Shown: one piece after another, positions 16,166-22,574 of the stretch
Layout of the letters: each line of letters starts with the position of its first letter
How positions within the stretch are numbered: the stretch's first letter is position 1
Source: JBFKQC01 sp041627895
GTDB lineage: Bacteria > Pseudomonadota > Alphaproteobacteria > Rhodobacterales > Rhodobacteraceae
DNA length: 53,314 nt
Reading direction: 5' to 3'
Assembly (NCBI GenBank): GCA_041627895.1
Contig: JBFKQC010000020.1
Coordinates: forward strand, 1-53,314
The notes under the pieces: generated by a model
What the model was told of the DNA's origin: nothing
The model's database searches: none
Seen by the model: the letters and a program-made list of their open reading frames with translations, nothing else
Position numbers and translations under genes: made by a program

Positions 16166-16363
16166 CCGACGGAATCCCCTGAATGCTCTGGCCGGTCCCA
16201 AGGGCGGTCCGGAACGCCCGGGAGTCCACTCGGTTGTCTGGTACGATGGGAGGCGGTGAGGGATCAAGGCCCTTCGGAATCGCCCGTGCAGCGCGCGGGT
16301 CCCGCGCAGGCCGCCGTTCCGGGCCGAATTCGCCCCGGGGCGGGGGACGGGCGGCAACCGGGG

Positions 16364-17233
16364 TCAGCGCGGGTGCCGGGCGCCGGACAGGCCGGCGAGC
16401 CCGTGGCCGATGCCGCACAGAACGGCGCGGAACCGGGCGCCGCGCGGGGGCTCGGCAAGCGACAGCACCAGGCTGCGCGCCAGATAGCGCGGCAGCTGGC
16501 GCCGGATCCAGCCGCTGGGCGTGGCGGGCCGCCGCGCCAGCAGAAGCAGGTTGCGGATCTGGTAATACATCCGGAAAGGTGCGTGCACGGCGCGGGCGCG
16601 CCCGGCGATCCGCAGGCTTCGGTCGCCGATCCGGTGCGTCATCCGTGCGCCCCTGGCCGCGAAACAGCCCCAGCCCGCGGCACGGGCGCGAAAACACCAC
16701 TCAGTGTCGACGAAATCGATGAACAGGGTCTCGTCGAAGGGGCCGATCGCGTCGAGAGCCCGCAGCGGGATCAGGCTGCCGGACGCGATCACCGCCTCCA
16801 TCTCGGGCACGTCCCCGGCATCCGGGACCGGCGCCGCGAGGCCGCGCAGGGGTTCGTCGTAATCCACACCCACCACGGCCGGCCGGTCGCCGCGGCGTGC
16901 CGCAAGCGCCCTCAGAAGCACGGCGACCATGTCCGGCGCGGCGCGGCTGTCCTGGTCGGCCAGGACGACCGCGCCGGCGCCCATGTCGCGCGCCGCGGCG
17001 ACACCGGCATTCTGCGCCCGGGCCAACCCGAGGTTTTCAGGTTGCAGGATCGCCCGGTGCGGCAGGTCTCCGACCGCCCTGGCAAGCAGGGGCGCCAGGG
17101 CGGCCTGTATCTCCGGCCCGGAGCCGTCATCGACCAGCACCAGCCCCGCAACCTGCGGGGCGAGCGCGGCCAGGTTGATCTTCAGTTCGGCCAGATCGGG
17201 CCCGTGCGTCACCAGCACCGCGACCGGTCTCAT
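16364..17233 (-). CDS. Glycosyltransferase family 2 (rhamnosyltransferase-like)
   Basis: 289 residues from the ATG at 17233, which overlaps the upstream stop as ATGA. The GT-A fold is recognisable: VAVLVTHGP at the start, VLVDDGSG, NLGLARAQNAGVAAA, VVLADQDSR (DxD-like), IASGSLIPLRALDAIGPFDE and FVDTEWCFRARAAGWGCF. This block pattern is that of rhamnosyltransferases of the RfbF/WbbL type. It probably transfers rhamnose from dTDP-rhamnose, which the rml genes on this plasmid provide. It is coupled to the GT4-like gene upstream. Confidence 0.88.
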   Translation of the reverse strand: MRPVAVLVTHGPDLAELKINLAALAPQVAGLVLVDDGSGPEIQAALAPLLARAVGDLPHRAILQPENLGLARAQNAGVAAARDMGAGAVVLADQDSRAAPDMVAVLLRALAARRGDRPAVVGVDYDEPLRGLAAPVPDAGDVPEMEAVIASGSLIPLRALDAIGPFDETLFIDFVDTEWCFRARAAGWGCFAARGARMTHRIGDRSLRIAGRARAVHAPFRMYYQIRNLLLLARRPATPSGWIRRQLPRYLARSLVLSLAEPPRGARFRAVLCGIGHGLAGLSGARHPR

Positions 17234-18438
17234 CGCCCGGCCCGTTCCGCGAACGCCATCAGCTGCGGCAGGCAGACCTCGCGCAGGTCGTAGCGCCCGG
17301 CGACATGCGCCCGGGCGGCGGCGCGCAGCGGCGCCTGCGCGGCGGGATCGCGCAGCACCTCGATCAGCTTTTCCGCCCAGGCATCGACGTCGAAGAAATC
17401 CACCAGGTGCCCGGTCACGCCGTCCTCGATCGCCTCTTCCACCGGCGGCGTGCGCGAGCCGACGACGAGGCAGCCGAGGCTCATCGCCTCGAGCATCGAC
17501 CAGGAAAGCACGAAGGGATAGCTGAGATAGGCATGCGCGCGGCCGACGCGCAAAAGGTTCAGCAGGTCGGGGTAGGGGATGCGCCCGGTGAAATGCAGCC
17601 GCGTCAGATCCAGCCGCGGGCCGACCTCGTCCAGCATGACCTGTTTCCAGCTCTTGCCGCCGGCCGGCACCGGGCCATAGCCGCGCCCGTCGCCGCCGAC
17701 CATGACGACCTGCAATTCCGGCCGCGCCGCCATCACCCGGGGCAGGGCGCGCATCAGCACGTGATAGCCGCGGTAGGGCTCGAGGTTGCGGTTGACGAAG
17801 GTCAGCACCTCGTCGCCGACGCACAGCCTGGGCCCGCCCGGCACCTGGTAGCTGGCAGACGGATCGGGCGCGATGCGCGCGGTGTCGACGCCGTCATGGA
17901 TCACCGAGATCTTCGCGCGGACGTCGGCGGGGAAGGACGAGGCCTGCCATTCGGTCGGGCTGATCAGCGCGTCGGCGCGCGCCGCGCCCAGCAGAAGATG
18001 CCCGGTGCGGGCCACGGTGCGGATATCCGAATCGAGACTGTTCCGGCTGAATTCCGGGTCGAACCCGGTGTCGCGCCCGCGGGTGCCATAGAAGAATTCG
18101 GCATAGCCCAGGTGCCGCGCCTCGGGCCAGACGTCGCGCAGAAACAGCGTCTCGCCCCAGTTGATCGAGCCGAACACCACGTCGGGCCGGTCGCCCTTCT
18201 TCGCCAGCTCGGCCGCCGCCCGCGCCGCCGCCGCGCCGTTTTCCACGTGGTCGGTGTAGAAGCCGCCCAGACCCTGCGTCTTGCCGATCTCGTGGCGGTA
18301 AAGGGCGGTCGGCAGCACGCGGGGGTTCCGGTTGCCCTCCCAGGTCAGCACGCCGACCTTGTGGCCGGCCCGCGCAAGCGCCGGGCCGAGATAGCGGAAC
18401 TGGCCGGGAAAGTTGCGGTGGACGAGCAGGATGCGCAT
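17230..18438 (-). CDS. Glycosyltransferase family 4-like (GT-B)
   Basis: 402 residues from the ATG at 18438 (MRILLVHRNFPGQFRYLGPA). This opening and the later YRGYHVLMRALPRV, VVMVGGDGRGYGP, LHFTGRIPYPDLLNLLRV and SWSMLEAMSLGCLVVGSRT are those of GT4 enzymes, with the E-x7-E type donor motif replaced by LSWSMLEAMSLG. The open frame extends upstream to 18543, where an ATG overlaps the end of the broken mobC gene. That extra stretch (MARSDSARPKC...) looks like the leftover start of a relaxase gene, not part of the enzyme. Donor and acceptor are unknown. Confidence 0.87.
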   Translation of the reverse strand: MRILLVHRNFPGQFRYLGPALARAGHKVGVLTWEGNRNPRVLPTALYRHEIGKTQGLGGFYTDHVENGAAAARAAAELAKKGDRPDVVFGSINWGETLFLRDVWPEARHLGYAEFFYGTRGRDTGFDPEFSRNSLDSDIRTVARTGHLLLGAARADALISPTEWQASSFPADVRAKISVIHDGVDTARIAPDPSASYQVPGGPRLCVGDEVLTFVNRNLEPYRGYHVLMRALPRVMAARPELQVVMVGGDGRGYGPVPAGGKSWKQVMLDEVGPRLDLTRLHFTGRIPYPDLLNLLRVGRAHAYLSYPFVLSWSMLEAMSLGCLVVGSRTPPVEEAIEDGVTGHLVDFFDVDAWAEKLIEVLRDPAAQAPLRAAARAHVAGRYDLREVCLPQLMAFAERAGR

Positions 18439-18529
18439 GGGTGAGTGATGCGCGAAGCCGCAGGCAGGGGCAAGCCGAGGGCCGTGGATTTCCGGCCTTG
18501 CCCGGGGGCGGCACTTTGGCCTTGCCGAG

Positions 18530-19117
18530 TCACTCCGCGCCATTCGCATCCCTCTCGGCGAGCCCCGCCAAGGCAGAACTGACCTCAAGGTCCAGCACGC
18601 TGCGACGTGATCGCGACATCTCCTGGACCTGGTCGGCCAGATCGAAGACCAGACCCGCAAGGGCGCGGACGTCGCGGTGACTTGAGGCAGGGTAGGACAG
18701 TCTCTCACCCCGCACCTTGGCCTCGTTCAGACGCCTCGCGATCTGGTTTACGTTGTTTCCGACCCGGTTGAGGGCCGCTCCGAGGCTGCGCTACTCGTCG
18801 CACATCTCATCATCGGGAAGAAAGACACCCTCGGCCGCCAGCATCAGCCGACGCATGGCAATTGACCGATGCGCAATCCCGCGCCGCGACAGCGCGGCGT
18901 CGAACCGGAGCAGGTCGTCATCCGAGATCCGGATTCCCACCACCCGCGAGCGGCTGCCGTTCGCCGTCTGACGCTCATCGGCGTGGTTCACCACGTTGTA
19001 GATCGTCTTCAGGCTGACATCGTAGCGAGCCGCAAGGAACGCCGCGGAGACGCCGTTCCGACGCTCCTGGGCGATGGTCGATCGCTCGATCTCTGACAGT
19101 CTGCGACGGCGGGGCAT
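18530..19117 (-). pseudogene. MobC-like mobilisation accessory protein broken by in-frame stop
   Basis: Translation from the ATG at 19117 gives a helix-turn-helix domain (LSEIERSTIAQERRNGVSAA, then ARYDVSLKTIYNVV) and a ribbon-helix-helix-like part (VVGIRISDDDLLRFDAALSR). It stops at TAG, 18793-18791. Reading on in the same frame gives LGAALNRVGNNVNQIARRLN, the hallmark of bacterial MobC relaxosome proteins, then a helical tail to the TGA at 18530. The unbroken frame on both sides shows one gene inactivated by a single nonsense codon, unless the TAG is read through. A relaxase would be expected next, but only a possible start codon (18543) remains before a glycosyltransferase. The plasmid has therefore lost its mobilisation function. 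Confidence 0.8.
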
Positions 19118-19151
19118 TTTGAAGTTAACGTTCCTATTTCTTGCCAACTTC

Positions 19152-19204
19152 GTACAAGCCCGCCGACTCCCAACGCAAGTGGAGTCGGTCATAAGGGCTT
19201 GTAC
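19152..19204. other. Nested inverted repeats upstream of mobC remnant (candidate oriT)
   Basis: An outer perfect pair, GTACAAGCC (19152-19160) and GGCTTGTAC (19196-19204), encloses an inner perfect pair, CCGACTCC (19163-19170) and GGAGTCGG (19181-19188). Inverted repeats just upstream of mobC are where transfer origins lie in mobilisable plasmids. An operator for the mobC helix-turn-helix is the alternative. No experimentally known nick sequence is recognised. Confidence 0.4.
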
Positions 19205-19606
19205 TCAATGTAGAAAACGCCCCGCAGGGGCGATTTCACGTCCTCTGCGGAGTGCAGCCTGCGCGCTGCTGGTCGCAGCCCGCAGGCTGCGCTTAGCACC
19301 CCGTTCTCCGCATTCCGCGGCCCGTTTTCTGTCCTCCGCTTTCCGTCGTCTGGTCGACGGTTTCCGGGGTCTGCCGCATGTGTCGCGTCCTCTGTGCCGC
19401 GTCCGATGTCCTATGCAACCCGCAGGCTGGATCGCGCATCCCGTTTCACGCCGGACGCCGAGCGCCTACTGCGTGACGGTCAATGCATTGCGGACGGTGG
19501 AGGCCGTCTCACGCGGCATGCGCAGTGCTTGACGTCCACAATTGGTCGGGATACCGACGCGGCAATCGATTTGCGACGCTTCACTATTTTTGTGAGGAAT
19601 GCCCAG
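19205..19606. other. Non-coding, hairpin-rich remnant of the mobilisation region
   Basis: About 400 bases without a supported gene. Visible structures are the hairpin CGCCCC-GCA-GGGGCG (19218-19232), a pair GCAGCCTGC/GCAGGCTGC (19254-19262 and 19282-19290), a second copy of CCCGCAGGCTG near 19420 and several TCCTCTG-like short repeats. It lies between the mobC remnant and a broken ParA-like start, consistent with decayed backbone of another plasmid. Confidence 0.5.
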
Positions 19607-19705
19607 ATGCCCAACGACAACCTCGTGGTGATCGCCGCGATGGCCCGGAAGGGGGGGCGGGAAGACGACACTCTCCCGCGCCTTGATCAGCACGTTCGCC
19701 GCCGC
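19607..19705 (+). pseudogene. N-terminal fragment of a ParA/CobQ-type ATPase, frameshifted
   Basis: An ATG at 19607 with a GAGG site opens MPNDNLVVIAAMARKGG. After a run of seven G (19651-19657) the frame shifts. In the shifted frame the sequence continues GKTTLSRALISTFAAA, which completes a deviant Walker A (KGG.GKTT) of ParA-like ATPases. Two bases appear to be missing in the run. The similarity ends at about 19705, where an insertion-sequence stump begins. Mobilisable small plasmids often carry such a gene next to mob, so this is probably relict backbone. Confidence 0.65.
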
Positions 19706-19865
19706 CGTCATCCGGCCTCGCGCCACCTGGCTCAGAACCTCGACACGGTTCAGCTCGCGCTCGCTCATCAACACCCATCCCATGCCCGCACTCTCTGCCT
19801 GCTCTCGAAGGGCAGAGTGTGACACTTCTACTTTGCTCACGGGTGACAGTTTAGCTTTGCAGCTA
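19706..19865 (-). mobile_element. Stump of an insertion sequence: transposase N-terminus and one end
   Basis: On the minus strand, MGWVLMSERELNRVEVLSQV and the following ARGRMTAA resemble the start of ISNCY-type transposases. The open frame begins near 19840 and the similarity stops at about 19706. Upstream lie two imperfect 18-base direct repeats, 19819-19836 (GTGACACTTCTACTTTGC) and 19843-19860 (GTGACAGTTTAGCTTTGC), 24 bases apart, as seen at ends of such elements. Only about 45 transposase codons remain, so the element is dead. It truncates the ParA-like fragment. Confidence 0.6.
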
Positions 19866-20074
19866 CACGGTGTGGGCCGGTAAGGAAGATTATGTTAAGA
19901 ACGGCCGGTCCGCGGCGCGAAATCCCGCGGTTTCGGGTCGATCGGCGGGACCGCCGCCGCCCGAAATCGCGCCCGAGCACATTCCGCGTTCTTCGATTCA
20001 CGGACGGCGCCCGATCCCGTTTGCCGGGCGCGATTTCGCGACGCCCTGCAGGATCGGCTTTGCCGGAAACTGCT
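19866..20074. other. Downstream region of the dehydratase gene
   Basis: 209 bases with no supported gene. The main content is the 70-bp element at 19975-20044, plus the arm pair CGAAATCGCGCCCG (19962-19975) and CGGGCGCGATTTCG (20025-20038), a perfect 14-base inverted repeat with a 49-base interval. Confidence 0.55.
19975..20044 (-). repeat. 70-bp dispersed element, copy 1 (downstream of the dehydratase gene)
   Basis: The 70 bases align without gaps to 37873-37942 in inverted orientation, with 59 identities by hand count. Both copies lie just past the stop codon of the outermost gene of the 20.1-37.9 kb block and have the same orientation relative to that gene. In this copy a 14-base perfect inverted repeat overlaps the element. 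The mismatches fall in all codon positions, so it is not coding. A 3' structured or terminator-like element, or a recombination scar, is possible. Confidence 0.6.
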
Positions 20075-21943
20075 TCAGCTGCCCTCGGCCGCCGGGCTGG
20101 CGGCCGCGCCCTCGACCCAGCGGGCGATCACCGCCCGGGCGGCGGCGTCGTCGGCGGTGGCGACCGCCTCGCGCAGCGAGCGGAGCGCCGAGGCGACCTC
20201 GATCTCCGACAGGCTCGCCTCGCGCGCGGTGAAGATCTTCTCGTGCGCCGTGGTCAGGAAACCCTCGCCGATCAGAAGCTCCTCGTGCAGCTTCTCGCCG
20301 GGGCGCAGGCCCGTGATCACGATCTCGATGTCACCGTCCGGATTGGCGGCGTCGCACACCGTGTAGCCCGACGCCTCGATCACCTGCCGCGCCAGGTTCC
20401 GGATCGGCACCGGCGAGCCCATGTCGAGCACGAAGACCTCGCCGCCCTTCGCGAAGGACGAGGCGCGCAGCACCAGGCGCACCGCCTCCTGCACGGTCAT
20501 GAAATAGCGCGTCACGTCGGAATGGGTCACGGTCAGCGGCCCGCCGCGGGCGATCTGGTCCTGGAAGAGCGGGATCACGCTGCCGGACGAGCCCAGCACG
20601 TTGCCGAACCGGACCATGGCGAAGACGGTGCCCTGGCCGCGCTCGGCCAGATCCTGCACCACCAGTTCCGCCAGCCGCTTGCTGGCGCCCATCACGTTCG
20701 TGGGCCGGACCGCCTTGTCCGACGAGATCAGGATGAAGCGTTCGACCCCGGCCTCGCGCGCCTCGCGCGCCAGCGTCGCGGTGCCCAGCACGTTGTTCGC
20801 GAGCCCCGCCAGCGGGTTCATCTCGACCAGCGGCACGTGCTTGTAGGCGGCCGCATGCAGCACCACGTCGACGCCATGCTCGGCCAGCACCTTGCGCGCC
20901 AGCCGCGCGTCGGTGACCGAGCCCAGGACCGGCACGATCCGGGTGCCGGCCTCGGCGGCGATCTCGCGAAGCTCCATGTCGATGGTGTAAAGCGCCAGTT
21001 CCGAAAGCTCGTAGAGCACCAGCCTGGCCGGCTTGCAGGCCAGCACCTGGCGGCAAAGCTCGGACCCGATCGAGCCGCCTGCCCCGCTGACCAGCACGGA
21101 CCGGCCGGTGAAATGCGCATCGTCGGTCAGGATGTCGCGGTCGAGCTGGGCGCGGCCCAGAAGCTGGCCGGGCACGACCGGGGCCAGCTTGTCGACCAGC
21201 GCCTCCTCGCCGATCAGCTGCGCGAAGCTGGGCAGCGCCTGCACCTCGAGCCCCATGCCCTCGAGCCGGCGCGCGATCTGGGTGCGCTTGGGCAGCGAAA
21301 GCGACGGCATCGCCAGAAGCACCCGGTCGATCGCGCGCTCGGCGGCGATGTCGCGGATCCGGGCGGGTTTCAGCACCGGCAGACCGGCGATCGAAAGCCC
21401 CTGCAGCGCCGCGTTGTCGTCGACGAAGGCCACCGGCTTGATCGTCTCGTGGGTCTTCAGCGCCTGGGCCAGCTGGGTGCCGGTGGTCCCCGCCCCGTAG
21501 ATCAGCACCCGGCAGCGCGGCACCTCGCGCCGGTAGAGCGCCAGCAGCGCCTGCAGCAGCACCACCCGCGCGGCCGAGCACAACACGAAGAAGGTCAGCC
21601 CGAAGACGACGTAGACCCCGGCCGGATAGCCGAGCCCCGCGAGCCGGCCGAGCGCGAAGGCGGCGCAGGCCAGCAGCACGGCGAAGAGCGCGGTGCGCCC
21701 GATCCCGGTGACGTCGTAGGCCTTGAGCTGGATCTTCGGGATCCCCAGCAGCACCGACAGCGCCGCCGCCAGCACCACCGAAAGCCCGGCCACCGGCGCG
21801 GCGCGGGCGAGCCCGGCCAGCGACACGTCCTGGCCCTGCACGACCAGCGTGAACACGAAGGCCAGCGGCACCAGCACCAGGTCGATGCCCAGCATGATGA
21901 CCTGCTTCTGCGCCCGCGGCATGTTCTTGATGATATCCAGCAT
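20075..21943 (-). CDS. Membrane-bound nucleoside-diphosphate-sugar 4,6-dehydratase (PglF/CapD/WbpM-like)
   Basis: 622 residues from the ATG at 21943. The N-terminal third has four predicted membrane segments (for example VIMLGIDLVLVPLAFVFTLV and ALFAVLLACAAFALG). A first Rossmann domain follows (VLIYGAGTTGTQLAQAL), then the catalytic SDR-like domain: VLVSGAGGSIGSELCRQVL, HAAAYKHVPLVEMNP and SSDKAVRPTNVMGASKR. Relatives convert UDP-GlcNAc to a UDP-4-keto-6-deoxysugar at the inner membrane, the first step to bacillosamine-, QuiNAc- or FucNAc-type sugars. The DegT aminotransferases and NeuD-like acyltransferase on this plasmid could complete such a pathway. The stop lies just upstream of the 70-bp element. 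Confidence 0.9.
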   Translation of the reverse strand: MLDIIKNMPRAQKQVIMLGIDLVLVPLAFVFTLVVQGQDVSLAGLARAAPVAGLSVVLAAALSVLLGIPKIQLKAYDVTGIGRTALFAVLLACAAFALGRLAGLGYPAGVYVVFGLTFFVLCSAARVVLLQALLALYRREVPRCRVLIYGAGTTGTQLAQALKTHETIKPVAFVDDNAALQGLSIAGLPVLKPARIRDIAAERAIDRVLLAMPSLSLPKRTQIARRLEGMGLEVQALPSFAQLIGEEALVDKLAPVVPGQLLGRAQLDRDILTDDAHFTGRSVLVSGAGGSIGSELCRQVLACKPARLVLYELSELALYTIDMELREIAAEAGTRIVPVLGSVTDARLARKVLAEHGVDVVLHAAAYKHVPLVEMNPLAGLANNVLGTATLAREAREAGVERFILISSDKAVRPTNVMGASKRLAELVVQDLAERGQGTVFAMVRFGNVLGSSGSVIPLFQDQIARGGPLTVTHSDVTRYFMTVQEAVRLVLRASSFAKGGEVFVLDMGSPVPIRNLARQVIEASGYTVCDAANPDGDIEIVITGLRPGEKLHEELLIGEGFLTTAHEKIFTAREASLSEIEVASALRSLREAVATADDAAARAVIARWVEGAAASPAAEGS

Positions 21944-22217
21944 GGGGGGTCGCGGGTCGGGGCGTGTCGCCCGGGCCGGAAAGCGCGGCGCCGGGATCAG
22001 CGCGCATCGGGGCCAGGGCAAGACGGCTATGAAGGTTGAATTCCGGCTGCGGGCTGTTTTGCTGGCGCAGCTTAGTCGGGCAGCGACGCGGCGGAAAGCG
22101 TTTTTCCGGCCGCCTTCGGCGGTGAGCGGATTTCCGACCGGGCCCCAGGGTTGTTCGAATCGGGGATGGGCGCCAAGATGCGGGCCGGGTGTGGTGATCG
22201 CAATTGTGGGGTCCTGT
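21944..22217. promoter_or_regulatory. Divergent promoter region, dehydratase / protease operon
   Basis: This 274-base gap separates the minus-strand dehydratase from the plus-strand small gene and protease. Both transcripts must start here or nearby. I see no gene and no strongly consensus -35/-10 pair, and the base composition resembles the neighbouring genes. Confidence 0.4.
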
Positions 22218-22574
22218 ATGCGGCGCGGTCGGTCGGAACGTCGGGATCGGTTGTCGTTTCGATTTGCGGCCGCGTTCCCTGTGCCGGCTTTGCTGAAGGC
22301 CGTGATCGCCTGCATCGTGGTCGCCGCGACGAGCGGACCGGGCGGGGCGGTGCCGCCCGATCCGCTGCGCCCCTTCACCGCCGGGACCTGCGAGGCCGCC
22401 GCCTTGCGGCTCGGCGAGGCGCTGGCCGGCAGCCCGCTGATCTCGGCCGCCGAGAACGAAACCGCCCGGGCCCTGGCATGGGCTCAGGCCGAAAAGCTCT
22501 GCTCGCCCGAAGAATTCCACGACCTGATCACCTTTTTCGACCCCGCGACGATGCCTGATTCCAACGGAGATTGA
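22218..22574 (+). CDS. Small exported protein coupled to the RTX protease
   Basis: 118 residues from the ATG at 22218. A basic start (MRRGRSERRDR) precedes a hydrophobic segment (VPALLKAVIACIVVAATS), so it is exported or membrane-anchored. The mature part is about 75 residues with two cysteines (GTCEAA and EKLCSPEE) that could form one disulphide. Its stop overlaps the protease start as TGATG, so the two are translated together. Serralysin-type proteases often have a small periplasmic inhibitor gene beside them. This protein does not show the sequence of that known inhibitor family, but an inhibitor or chaperone role is a fair hypothesis. I do not recognise the family. Confidence 0.65.
   Translation: MRRGRSERRDRLSFRFAAAFPVPALLKAVIACIVVAATSGPGGAVPPDPLRPFTAGTCEAAALRLGEALAGSPLISAAENETARALAWAQAEKLCSPEEFHDLITFFDPATMPDSNGD

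Noticed and set aside
19870..20232. Open frame containing EHIPRSSIHGRRPIPFAG, which recurs as EHIPRSSLHGMRPVLLAG at the 37.9-kb copy
   Set aside because: The similar peptides come from the 70-bp DNA repeat. Mismatches fall in all codon positions and neither frame has a credible start, so I treat it as a DNA element.
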